From NCBI GenBank assembly GCA_964551645.1, contig CAZKDV010000004.1:1-55221 (forward strand): 55,221 nucleotides of DNA. The letters are read 5' to 3'. The position numbers and the translations under genes are program-made. Origin of the DNA: CAZKDV01 sp964551645. GTDB lineage: Bacteria; Bacteroidota; Bacteroidia; Bacteroidales; DTU049. Under the pieces are notes generated by a model that was not told the DNA's origin, made no database searches, and worked only from the letters and a program-made list of their open reading frames with translations. Shown in pieces: positions 17,825-28,400 of the stretch (position 1 is the first letter of the stretch; every line of letters starts with the position of its first letter).

Positions 17825-19576
17825 ATGGCAAAGAAATTATTGATACGCGATTTAACACTCCGAGACGGACAACAATCTCTTTTGGCTACCAGAATGACGC
17901 AAGAACAAATTGACAAGACATTGCCATTTTATAAAGACGCACATTTTTACGCCATGGAAGTTTGGGGTGGTGCTGTTCCAGATTCAGTTATGAGATACCT
18001 AAAGGAAGATCCTTGGGTTCGTTTACAAAAAATAAAAGAAGCAGTTGGCAATACTTCCAAACTTACTGCTTTGTCAAGAGGAAGAAATCTTTTTGGGTAC
18101 AATCCGTATCCCGAAGAGGTTATAGAAGGATTTAATAGGCTTTCTGTTCAAGCAGGAGTTGATGTAATGCGAATTTTTGATGCTTTAAATGATACAAGTA
18201 ATTTGGCATCAACCATAAAATATGTAAAGGAAAATAATGGTATTGCTGACGGAGCTGTTTGTTATACTGTTGACCCTAAACTGCAAGATGAAAAAAGATT
18301 TTTTGGTTTGATAAGGAAACAAAGGCATTTTGAACCACTTTTTACGGTTGACTATTTTGTGGAAAAAGCAAAGATTATTGAAGGTCTTGGCGCTGACATG
18401 ATTACGCTTAAAGATATGGCTGGTCTTGTTCCGCCTAAGCAAACAAGTGAGATAATAAAACGATTTAAGCAAGAATTGAAGGTTCCGATTAACTTTCATA
18501 CTCATTGTACTCCGGGTTTTGGTCTTGCTTCTGTTTTAACAGCAATTACAAGTGGCATTGATATTATTGATACTAATATTTGGTATTTTGCTGGAGGACC
18601 GGCAGCACCTGCATTTGAAATTATTTATTTGTTCTGCAAAAAGTTAGGAATTGATACAGGTGTCAACATTGAAGCAGTATCTCAAATAAATGCTCAATTA
18701 CTTGATATAAGGAGGGAATTGTCATCTTTTGACAATTATCCGTTGCCTGCTCAATTTGATGTTACCAAAGATACACTTCCATCGTCTGTAGAAAAGTTGT
18801 TTGATGCTGCAATTGAGGCAAGTTTGAAAATGGACGAGGCAGAATTGTTGAGAACAACACAAGCTATTGAAGCACATTTCGGATTTCCACCGCCTAATGA
18901 AAAAGTAAGAGATGCCGAAATTCCGGGCGGAATGTATTCAAATATGGTTGCACAACTTAAACAACTCGGACTTGAAGGCTTGATGGAAAAAGTTTTGGAA
19001 ACTGTGCCACAAGTAAGAATTGATGCGGGTTGTCCACCTTTGGTTACTCCAACAAGCCAAATAGTTGGAGTTCAGTCGGTAAACTGTGTTATTGACGAAA
19101 GCAAAAGTTTACCAAGATATACCAATAACAGCACTCAGTTTGTAAATCTTGTTAAAGGTAACTATGGAAAAACTCCTATGCCGATAAATCCTTTGTTCAG
19201 AAAGAAAATTACCGGAAGCGAGGAGGAAGTTCCGTATGACACAAGTACTTACAAAAAGCAAAACAATCCGAGTTTTTCCGAATATGGAAATGCTAAATTA
19301 GCCGACAACGAAAAAGAAGAATTGCTGTTAGAATTGTTTCCGACAGTTGCCGAAGCGTATTTGAAAGAAAAAATTCAAGTAAGTTTTGAAACTGCAAGAA
19401 ATGAGAAGATAAGAATAGAAGAAGAGGCATATTTGCAAGCAAAATTGGAATATAATTCAAAGAGCGAAGAAGAAAAGAAAGAACGACTGCTTGAAGGCTT
19501 GTATTTGTACAATTGGCATTCGTTTATGCCAGAAAAAGAAGAGAAGTCGGCAGAGCCAGAATTGAAAGAAGAGTAG
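17825..19576 (+). CDS. Biotin-dependent carboxyltransferase subunit (oxaloacetate decarboxylase alpha / pyruvate carboxylase subunit B type)
   Basis: 583 residues from the ATG at 17825. The TIM-barrel carboxyltransferase domain opens with 'LLIRDLTLRDGQQSLLATRM' and shows 'YAMEVWGGA', 'MRIFDALNDTSN', the lysine-bearing 'MITLKDMAGL' and the metal-site 'NFHTHCTPGFGLA'. The enzyme class moves a carboxyl group between carboxybiotin and pyruvate/oxaloacetate. The C-terminus is a charged helix region ending 'PEKEEKSAEPELKEE' and has no biotinyl domain with an MKM motif, so the biotin carrier must be a separate protein. No neighbouring carrier or decarboxylase beta subunit is present, so the choice between a Na+ pump and an anaplerotic carboxylase cannot be made from the sequence. 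Confidence 0.85.
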   Translation: MAKKLLIRDLTLRDGQQSLLATRMTQEQIDKTLPFYKDAHFYAMEVWGGAVPDSVMRYLKEDPWVRLQKIKEAVGNTSKLTALSRGRNLFGYNPYPEEVIEGFNRLSVQAGVDVMRIFDALNDTSNLASTIKYVKENNGIADGAVCYTVDPKLQDEKRFFGLIRKQRHFEPLFTVDYFVEKAKIIEGLGADMITLKDMAGLVPPKQTSEIIKRFKQELKVPINFHTHCTPGFGLASVLTAITSGIDIIDTNIWYFAGGPAAPAFEIIYLFCKKLGIDTGVNIEAVSQINAQLLDIRRELSSFDNYPLPAQFDVTKDTLPSSVEKLFDAAIEASLKMDEAELLRTTQAIEAHFGFPPPNEKVRDAEIPGGMYSNMVAQLKQLGLEGLMEKVLETVPQVRIDAGCPPLVTPTSQIVGVQSVNCVIDESKSLPRYTNNSTQFVNLVKGNYGKTPMPINPLFRKKITGSEEEVPYDTSTYKKQNNPSFSEYGNAKLADNEKEELLLELFPTVAEAYLKEKIQVSFETARNEKIRIEEEAYLQAKLEYNSKSEEEKKERLLEGLYLYNWHSFMPEKEEKSAEPELKEE

Positions 19577-19627
19577 TAGCAGTATTTTTTTGAGAATCGG
19601 ACATCGATTGAAGATATAGCTATATTT

Positions 19628-20002
19628 TTATTTTTCTTTAAATAAGTCAATTTGTCTTCTATCTTTTTTGGTTGGTCTACCTAAGCCGCGAGGTCTAATT
19701 TCTTGTTTTGGTGAATTTGCCATTTCTTTTTTCAGCAATTCATCTTCAGGAGTAATATCATCGAAAAGTGTGTTGGCTATTGCCGCTCCAACTCTTTTGT
19801 CAATCAATGAATTTACTTTTATAAGTCGCTTATATCCGTGAAAATTGATTGTTATAATATCTCCAATGCACACTTCTTTGGCAGGTTTTGCAACTATATC
19901 ATTGATGCTGATTCTTCCGTTTTGACATGCTTCCGAAGCAAGTGAACGAGTTTTGTAAATACGAATTGAAAATAAGTATTTATCAATTCTAACTTTTGTC
20001 AT
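19628..20002 (-). CDS. hslR: S4-domain RNA-binding protein, Hsp15 (HslR) family
   Basis: 124 residues. The S4 RNA-binding domain occupies roughly 3-65 ('RIDKYLFSIRIYKTRSLA', 'ACQNGRISIN', then 'PAKEVCIGDIITI') and a basic tail follows ('RPRGLGRPTKKDRR'), as in Hsp15, which binds 50S subunits that still carry a nascent chain and helps recycle them. The start overlaps the end of der by 4 bases, so it is translationally coupled to that ribosome-assembly GTPase. The operon context fits a ribosome rescue or assembly role. Confidence 0.88.
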   Translation of the reverse strand: MTKVRIDKYLFSIRIYKTRSLASEACQNGRISINDIVAKPAKEVCIGDIITINFHGYKRLIKVNSLIDKRVGAAIANTLFDDITPEDELLKKEMANSPKQEIRPRGLGRPTKKDRRQIDLFKEK

Positions 20003-21306
20003 TTTTCTCTAAAATAAATTGTTATCGGCACTCCCGAAAAATTGTATAATTTCCTAATTTGATTTTCCACAAATCTTTTATACGGTTCTTTAATGTATTG
20101 AGGCAGATTGCAGAAAAATACAAAAGCAGGATAGCGAGTCGGAAGTTGGGTTATATATTTTATTTTAACCAATTTCCCTTTGTGCATAGGAGGTGGATTT
20201 TGATGTACTATTGGCAAAATTGTATCATTTAATTTACTTGTCGGAATGCGTTGAGTTCTGTTTTTATGCACTTCAATAGTCTTTTCAAGTGCTTTAAATA
20301 TTCTTTGCTTAGTAATAGCAGAAGTAAAAATTATTGGCACATCAGAAAAAGGAGCTATTCTTTGAAGAATAATTTTTTCAAATTCCTTAACCGAATTAGT
20401 GTTTTTATCAATTAAATCCCACTTATTGACTAAAATGACCAAGCCTTTATTATTTTCTGTAATTACGCTTAAAATACTCAAATCTTGCCTTTCAAATCCT
20501 TGTGTAGCGTCAATAATCAACATACATACATCAGAATTTTCAATTGAGCGAATTGTTCTTATATAAGAATAGTATTCTAAATCTTCTTGAATATTTTTTC
20601 GTTTTCTTAGTCCGGCTGTATCAATAAGTAGAAAATCAAATCCATATTGATTATATCTCGTATGTATGGCATCTCTTGTAGTTCCGGCAATTGAAGTTAC
20701 TATACTCCTGTCCTCTCCTGTCAAGGCATTTAGTAAAGATGATTTTCCGACATTGGGTCGCCCTACTATTGAAATTTTTGGAAATTCTTCCTCTTCTTCG
20801 GCTTGTTCAATGTCAGAAATGTGTTTCACAACTTCATCGAGCAAATCGCCGGTTCCTGAGCCATTTATTGCAGAAATGGGGTAAATAGTTTCAAATCCTA
20901 AGGAATAAAATTCGGTGCTTTGCAAGTGTCTTTCGTTATTATCGGCTTTGTTGGCAACCACAAACACGGGTTTATCCACTTTTCGCAAGATATGAGCCAT
21001 TTCTTCGTCGTATGGTGTAATTCCGGTAGTAACATCAACTAAAAAAATCACAACATCAGCTTCTTCAATAGCCAATTCGACTTGTTTTTTTATTTCAACA
21101 TCAAAAAAATCATCTGAATCTTTGACATATCCGCCTGTATCAACAACAGAAAACTCAATTCCGTTCCAATCGGATTTTCCATAAATGCGGTCTCTTGTTA
21201 CTCCGCTTGTGCTGTCTTCAATAGAAACACGCTTTCCCACAAGTCTGTTAAAAAAAGTTGATTTTCCAACATTTGGTCTTCCAACTATTGCAATAATATT
21301 TTTCAT
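19999..21306 (-). CDS. der: Ribosome-associated GTPase Der (EngA)
   Basis: 435 residues with the two tandem GTPase domains that are unique to Der. Domain 1 has 'GRPNVGKSTFFN' from about residue 8, 'DTGGY' and 'NKADN'; domain 2 repeats 'GRPNVGKSSLLN' from about 182, with 'DTAGLRKRK' and 'NKWDL'. The KH-like C-terminal domain ends 'FSGVPITIYFREK'. Der is needed for late assembly of the 50S subunit. It starts 3 bases after era and overlaps hslR by 4 bases, giving a three-gene ribosome-biogenesis operon. Confidence 0.97.
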   Translation of the reverse strand: MKNIIAIVGRPNVGKSTFFNRLVGKRVSIEDSTSGVTRDRIYGKSDWNGIEFSVVDTGGYVKDSDDFFDVEIKKQVELAIEEADVVIFLVDVTTGITPYDEEMAHILRKVDKPVFVVANKADNNERHLQSTEFYSLGFETIYPISAINGSGTGDLLDEVVKHISDIEQAEEEEEFPKISIVGRPNVGKSSLLNALTGEDRSIVTSIAGTTRDAIHTRYNQYGFDFLLIDTAGLRKRKNIQEDLEYYSYIRTIRSIENSDVCMLIIDATQGFERQDLSILSVITENNKGLVILVNKWDLIDKNTNSVKEFEKIILQRIAPFSDVPIIFTSAITKQRIFKALEKTIEVHKNRTQRIPTSKLNDTILPIVHQNPPPMHKGKLVKIKYITQLPTRYPAFVFFCNLPQYIKEPYKRFVENQIRKLYNFSGVPITIYFREK

Positions 21307-21309
21307 AGA

Positions 21310-22185
21310 TTATTTTTGATATCCTAATTTTTTTAATATTTCGGCATTATTACGCCAATTTTTCACAACACGAACAGTAAGTTCGAGATGAACTTTTGTT
21401 CCTATATAATCTTCTATCATTTTTCTTGACTTAATGCCAAGTTGCTTAATTGCACTCCCGTTTTTGCCAAGCAAAATCATTTTTTGAGATTCGCGTTCTA
21501 CAAGTAAATATGCTTTTATTATGGTCAAATTTTCGGTTTCTTTATATTGCTCAATCAACACTTCGGAAGAATAAGGTATTTCTTTTTTATACAGTAAAAA
21601 TAACTGTTCGCGAATCATTTCGGCAATAAAAAAGCGCAAGTTTCTATCCGAAATGTCATCTTTTGGAAAATAAGGCGGATGTTTGGGCAAAATTGTTTTT
21701 AACAAAGGAATGATCCTGTCAGTATTAAATTTGTGCAAAGCCGAAATTATGTAAACATGTTGAGAGTTAAACTCACTCACAAGCCACTCTGAATATGACT
21801 GCAATTTATCAACAGAGCTTAAATCTGCTTTATTTACGAAAATAAATAATGGTTTGTTTTGTTTTTTTATAGTATCGCCTAAAACTCCAAAATCTTTTAC
21901 ATCGGGTTCAGTGATAAACATAAGAGCATCAGCATCTTCGAATACATTCAATACGGTGTCGTTCATTTTTTTGTGCAGGGCATAAAAAGGAGTTTCAATA
22001 TATCCGGGAGTATCGCTAAACACAATTTGAGTATCTTCATCATTATATATTCCTAAAATTCGATGTCTTGTTGTTTGTACTTTTGGAGTAACTATCACAA
22101 GTTTTTCACCTATTAAGGCATTAAGCAAAGTGGATTTTCCGACATTAGAAAAGCCAATAATATTAATAAATCCAGCTTTGTGCAT
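21310..22185 (-). CDS. era: GTPase Era, 16S rRNA maturation factor
   Basis: 291 residues from the ATG at 22185. The frame is open further upstream to 22245, but that extension would run through the promoter palindrome at 22216-22231, so the inner ATG directly before 'HKAGFINIIGFSNVGKSTLL' is the start. It has the G1 motif 'GFSNVGKS', 'DTPGYIETP', 'NKADLS', and the C-terminal KH domain ('KMILLGKNGSAIKQLGIKSR') that binds the 3' end of 16S rRNA. It is the first gene of era-der-hslR. It is divergent from the initiator tRNA across about 60 bases. Confidence 0.96.
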   Translation of the reverse strand: MHKAGFINIIGFSNVGKSTLLNALIGEKLVIVTPKVQTTRHRILGIYNDEDTQIVFSDTPGYIETPFYALHKKMNDTVLNVFEDADALMFITEPDVKDFGVLGDTIKKQNKPLFIFVNKADLSSVDKLQSYSEWLVSEFNSQHVYIISALHKFNTDRIIPLLKTILPKHPPYFPKDDISDRNLRFFIAEMIREQLFLLYKKEIPYSSEVLIEQYKETENLTIIKAYLLVERESQKMILLGKNGSAIKQLGIKSRKMIEDYIGTKVHLELTVRVVKNWRNNAEILKKLGYQK

Positions 22186-22215
22186 TTTTTTTGCTTTTAA
22201 ATGAAAAATTATTTG

Positions 22216-22231
22216 TACTTTTGCAAAAGTA
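22216..22231. promoter_or_regulatory. Palindromic, apparently two-way -7 element between era and tRNA-fMet
   Basis: TACTTTTGCAAAAGTA is a perfect 16-base palindrome in which each strand reads TACTTTTG, a match to the TAnnTTTG -7 box. On the forward strand a TTTG lies at 22190-22193, 22 bases upstream, close to -33 spacing, and the tRNA begins 24 bases after the box. On the reverse strand the box is about 40 bases before the era ATG, but no good -33 element is seen there. Confidence 0.55.
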
Positions 22232-22247
22232 AATAAAAAAATCATAT

Positions 22248-22319
<72 letters not shown>

Positions 22320-22336
22320 CTAAGAAAACTTGTAAG

Positions 22337-22363
22337 AAATCTGTAGAAATACAGATTTTTTTT
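22337..22363 (+). terminator. Intrinsic terminator of the tRNA-fMet transcript
   Basis: AAATCTGTA (22337-22345), a GAAA loop and TACAGATTT (22350-22358) form a perfect 9-base-pair stem with a tetraloop, and eight T end at 22363. It is 17 bases past the tRNA. Confidence 0.85.
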
Positions 22364-22427
22364 ATTTATATTAGCCCTTTGCTTACTTAATGACAAAATA
22401 TATTTTTTTTAGATAAAATAAGTTATT

Positions 22428-22460
22428 TTTGCTAATTAAGGTTAAAAAAACTTAATTTTG
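22428..22460 (+). promoter_or_regulatory. Bacteroidota promoter of the giant T9SS protein gene
   Basis: TTTG at 22428-22431 and TAATTTTG at 22453-22460 are 21 bases apart, a good match to the Bacteroidota -33/-7 pair. The ATG at 22500 follows after 39 bases. Confidence 0.6.
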
Positions 22461-22499
22461 CATGTATAAAAAATCATTAAAATTTTAAATATTATTTAT

Positions 22500-25400
22500 A
22501 TGAAAACAATAGGCAAATTGTTTGGTTTTATGCAATTTTTAATAATTGCTATGCTCTTTAGCGGAGTTTTTTCTTTTGCGTATGGGCAATATTCAGGTAT
22601 TGGAACATTTAACAAAATAACTTCTCTTACTGATTTAACAGATGGTTATTATGTAATTGTTAATAGTGGAGATGCTTCTTTTGCAATGAATAATACCCAT
22701 AATGGAACATTTTTAGCCAACACATCTGTAACACCATCAAGTGGCAAAATAACAAATCCATCACCTTCAATCGTTTGGAAAATTGAAACAAATGGGAGTG
22801 GGCGTACAATTTATAATGAAACAACTAAAAAGTATGTATCATACACTGGCTCAAGCAATAATGTGCAAGTGGTTGATGCTGTTTCTACTGATAATCAAAG
22901 ATGGACTATTACTTATGGCTCTAATGTGTTTACATTTAAAAATGTTGCTATTAACACTAGAATGTTACAATACAATACTAGTTCACCTAGATTTGTTTGT
23001 TATCAAGCTTCTTCTAACCAGCAAAATCTATTATTATACAAAATGGTTGCTGCTACTCCAACAATAAATCTTTCATCTCCTTCGCAAACGGCTGCTGCGG
23101 ATATTACACAAAGCTCAAACAATAATATTATATCTCACTTTCAGGCTGCTATTACTACTACTGACGCAACATTAAATTCATTACAATTTACTACAACTGG
23201 TACCTATCAAGCAAGTGATATAAATGGCAATTTCAAACTTTATTATAGCACATCATCTACATTTGGCAGTGCCACTCAATTAGCCACAGTTGCTTCGGGA
23301 GTTGCTGGCGCATTTACATTTACTGGTCTTTCTAAAGCCATAGTTAGCGGAACTACTGGATATTTTTGGATTTTACTTGATGCCTCAGCAACATCAGGTG
23401 GAAACAGAACTCTGACAGTTTCGGCTAATCCAACGCTTACATTTGCAAGCGGAACACCAACAGGAACAATTACAGCAGGCGGACAAAAGACATTTAAAAC
23501 TCCAACAACACCAACAATTACAGTTGGAAGTATTGCTGCATTTGGAAATATTTGTATTAACACAACATCAGATAAATCATATGCAGTTTCAGGAATTAAT
23601 CTTGTTGAAAACATCATCATAACTTCTCCATCAGGGTATCAAATTAAAACAGGTGCTGGTTCTTGGGGAACAAGTTTAACGCTTGTTCAATCAGGAGGTA
23701 CCATTAATAGTACAACTATTGATGTGCGTTTTGCTCCAACATCTGTTCAGTCATATAGCGGAAATATTACACACACAAGTAGTGGAGCAACTCAAAGCAA
23801 TGTTGCAGTTAGTGGTGCTGGGGTTAATACCCCTCCTTCTGTTACAACTGTTACAGCTACAAGCATAACATCAGAAAGTGCTAAATCAGGAGGTAGTAAT
23901 ATTGATGCAGGTTGTGGTACTATTTCAGTTAAGGGTGTAGTTTGGGGAACTTCAGCAAATCCGACTGTAATTTCAAACATTGGAAAAACTGAAGATGGAA
24001 ATACAACAGCTAACTACACTAGCTCTATAACTGGACTTAATGCAAATACTTTGTATCACTATCGTGCGTATGCTACTAATAACGATGGAACGACAAGCTA
24101 TGGAACAGACTTAACATTTACCACTTTAAAAAATGTCCCAACAACACAGGCTTCAAACATCACATTTTCATCAGTTGATGTTTCGTCTATGAACATTAAT
24201 TGGACATCAGGAAATGGCGATAAGAGAATAGTTGTTATCAATACGACAAATTCGTTCACTAATCCGACTGACGAAACTGACCCAATTGCAAATGCTACAT
24301 ATTCGGGCTCGGGACAGCAAGTGGTGTACAATGGCAACGGTAACATTGTTACCGTAACAGGCTTGTCGCAAAAAACAACCTATTGGTTTAGAGTGTATGA
24401 ATATAACAACACAGGAACTAACACCAAATATTTAATTTCAACAGCAATAAACAATCCCAATAGCGAGCAAACAATTGATGGACCATGTGCAACTGAAAAT
24501 TTTGACAATTTGCCAACAACCAATGGAAGCACATATACATATCGTTCATGGACAGGCACAGACGGTGTAACATGGACAGCTGAAGGAGCACGAACAGATG
24601 AAAAGATTGATGGTAGCATGGCAATTTGCTTTGGAGGATCAGGAACCAAAAAGCTTAATTCTCCCACATACACAGGTGGAATGGGTAAACTGACCTTTAA
24701 ATATGTTAGAGCTTTTACAGGAACAGGAACAAGAGCGTTAGAAGTGTGGGTTAATAGCAATAAAATAGATGATATTACAGTTAATGCATCTTCAGATGTA
24801 GTTGTACTTTATTCTAAAGATATTAACATTGGAGGCAATGTTGAACTTGAAATTAAGAGCACAGGAGCTCAAGTAAAAATTGATGATATTAGCTGGGCTT
24901 GCTACGAAGATACACCAATATCAGAAATGGTGGTAAAAGGCAATTCAACAATTATTGCAAATGGCGACAACACTCCATCATTAACAGATCATACTAATTT
25001 TGGCAATATTGAGGCTGCTTTGGGTACAATAGTTAGAACATTTACAATAGACAATATCGGAACAGGAGCTCTTAATTTAACCGGAACAAGTCCTTATGTT
25101 AGTATAAGTGGTGCACATGCAGGCGATTTTACTGTTTCACAAGCTCCGAGCACTCCAATTGCTGCAAGCAGTAGCACAACATTCAAAATTACATTTGACC
25201 CAAGTATTGTGGGAGTAAGAACGGCTGTTGTTAGCATAGCAAATAATGATTCAAATAAAAATCCTTATACATTTACTATTCAAGGAACAGGCACCAATAG
25301 CAGCTTGTCTGATATTATTGAAGATAATACTATATATACTTCAAATATTGACTATACTTTATATCAAGCCGAAACAATCACCAATACTTCTCACAGTGTA

Positions 25401-28400
25401 AGTGTAATGCGATTTACAATCAGAGATGGAGGTGAAGGTAGTGATAGCGATAATTTAGGTACAGAATTAAATGGAATTACTTTTTCTGTTACAAATATAG
25501 ATAATATTCGTAGTGCTGCTTTGTTTGATGTAAACACTATGCTTGCAAATAATCCTACAATTAATTATTCTGCTGGAACTATTACATTTAGTGGCTTGAG
25601 CGGAGCAAACTTTACAGCTCCCGATAATGGAAGTAAGTCTTTAATGTTTAGAGTTAGTTTTGACAATACAGTAACTGATAAATCGCAAATGCAATTTACT
25701 ATATCAGAAGCAAATGCAAATGTTTCCGGATCAAGTTTTGCAAGCCCAAATGCCGGTGGTGCAACTTCAAGCATAGTCGGGGATAGAAATAGAATTGAAG
25801 TAGTTGCAGATAGATTAAATTTTACACAACAACCAAGCAACACAACTGTTTTTGCAAATATGTCTCCTATTATTGTTGCAGCAGTAGATGCGAATAATAA
25901 CAGAGATATTGATTTTTCATCTAGTATTTCAATCACATCAACAGGAACTTTATCAGGAAGCCCGGTATCAAGCAATGCAGTTGGTGGATATGCAACTTTT
26001 AACGAATTAATTCATACCGTTTCTGCTACAGCTTTAAAGCTAACGGCACAAACTACTGGTTTATCTTATAGCAATTCAGTTGTTTCAAATACATTTGATG
26101 TTATTGAATTTGCTTATGTAAATGGTGATTATCGTCCATTATATGCTAATGTTGATTTATCGCATAATGGTTCATGGGAATATTTTAATGGAACAACATG
26201 GGGTGCAACACCTGGAAATTTGGCTCCTCAAAATGCAGCTACAAAGCCAAGCAGAGTAATTATTGATAAAAGCGGAATTACTGGAGGTGGTAATTCTTCC
26301 AATTCATATAATGACATTATCATAATAAATGGAGGAGAATTAATATTAGACAATAATGCTAATCCAAGTGCTGATTTTATAAGTGTAGGAAAAAAACTTG
26401 AAATTCAGGACGGTGGTGCTTTGATAGTAAACGGACAGATACGCTTCAATTCGACAGCAAATTTTATTATCAGAACAGGTGGCACACTAACACTTAACAG
26501 TAGTTCAATTGGTAACAGTCATGGATTTTGGTCTGGTATTGAAAACTTTGAAATAGGTTCAAATTTTATTGTTCTCAATCATAGAAATGATGGAGGAGGA
26601 ACATCAAGTTTAATAAACACATCATACGGTGCTATTTCAAACAATTCGGCAGGTGCTAAATTTGGAAATTTGATAATAAATTTTGCTCCGTCTCAAACTT
26701 GGGTTATTATGGGAGGTGGTGAAAATATAACTCTATGTGATAATTTGACTATTACTAATGCGGGTATAAGTCCGATAGCGATGTTTTCAAATACAAATGG
26801 ACCAGTAGTTACAATTTTAGGAGATTTTACCCATAATTTAGGTATATTAGGTCTGACTAATACATTTTCAGGCACATCAACTTCACAAACACTTCATATA
26901 AATGGCAATCTTACTTCAAATGCAGGCACACTCAAGTTATTCCATTCAGCTGGAGGCAATGCAGGCGGTATTAATGTGAATCTCAAAGGAGATCTTTCAA
27001 TTGCTTCAGGTGTAACTGTTTCTAATGATGGAATACCTGCAAATTGTAGTTTTAATTTGAACGGTACAGAATTGCAAACGCTTAATATTGCACCTAATAT
27101 TACGGGTTGGAGATTTTTTGTAAAAGAAAATGCCAGCGTTCAATTAGCAGGTAATGATATGAAATTAAACGGAAATAGTACAATAACTGTTGAAACTGGA
27201 GCAACATTTGATTTTGGATTTAATGGCACAACTGCATTAAAAGTGAATCAAGTTGGCGGAACGGGAAACAGTTTTACAACACAACAAGCTAGTACATTAA
27301 TTATTACATCTCCAAATGGAATTTCAGGAGTTACAGGAGGATTAGGCAATGTTGAAGGTATTCCTACCGCAAATAGGATATTTAATCAACTTGCAACATT
27401 CCACTATAAAGGAAAAGAAAATCAAATTACTGGAAATGGCTTGACAAACGCTTCAAACGGAAAAATATTGATAGTTGAGCTATATAATAACGATATTTCG
27501 TTAACATTAACCAACGGAACAGGAATAACAAACAATACTACACTTAGTCCTGATGGAGGACGACTTGAAATTAAAAAAGGTATTCTTGTATCTGATGCTA
27601 CAGCTCCTATTTCAAGTACGGGCAAATTAATTATGTCTGATGGTACATATAAAATTGCTGAATTAACAACAGTTCCGCAATTAACAGGTACTTATGATAT
27701 TAGCGGAGGGACGATTGAACTTAATGGAGGAGAAGGCACTCAAACACTTAGAGCTGGAAAAGACTATTATAGCTTAACATTTAGCGGTGGCGGAACGAAA
27801 CTTACAAGTAGTGCAATAACAAATATTGGAGATAATAATAATGTAAATCAAGGTCTTGTTACAATTAAAGATGACAGCACTATACTCGATGTAGGAAGCT
27901 CAACATTTAGCGGTAATGCCGGACTAAATATGACTGATAATTCAAGATTTAGGATGAAAACTTTAAATCAAACATTACCTCAATTATTAGGCGATTACGA
28001 GTTAGTAGGTGGTACAATTGAATTGTATGGAACAAGTTCTTCTCAAACACATTCAATCAAAGGCGGTGTTACATATTACAATGTTGATATTAATGCTGAA
28101 GAAGCTAATATTAATGCAACTTATGCAAATGTTGTTGCAAGTTCAAGTTTTGCAGTTAATGGGACTATGTCTGTTAATAATCCTGCTTGTTTTAGAATAA
28201 GTGCAAATTATAATATTAGCGGTTTAGGTTCATTTATTGTGCAAGATGGTGCAACTTTCAAATATGCTCATGTTGATGGTATTTCATATATTGAAAATGT
28301 AGGAAATATTAGAACGGCAAATAAACAATTCTCATCTGAAGCAAGTTATGGATTTAGCGGATCGGTAAGTCAATATGCAGGAGATGGATTACCTACTCAG

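Noticed and set aside
19614..19630. ATATAGCTATAT palindrome before a T-rich run as a terminator between the carboxyltransferase gene and hslR
   Set aside because: The stem is six A/T-rich pairs with almost no loop and would be too weak; no confident terminator can be called there.
22186..22245. Longer Era start at 22245
   Set aside because: The extension translates the promoter palindrome region and nearly reaches the tRNA; the inner ATG directly precedes the GTPase fold.
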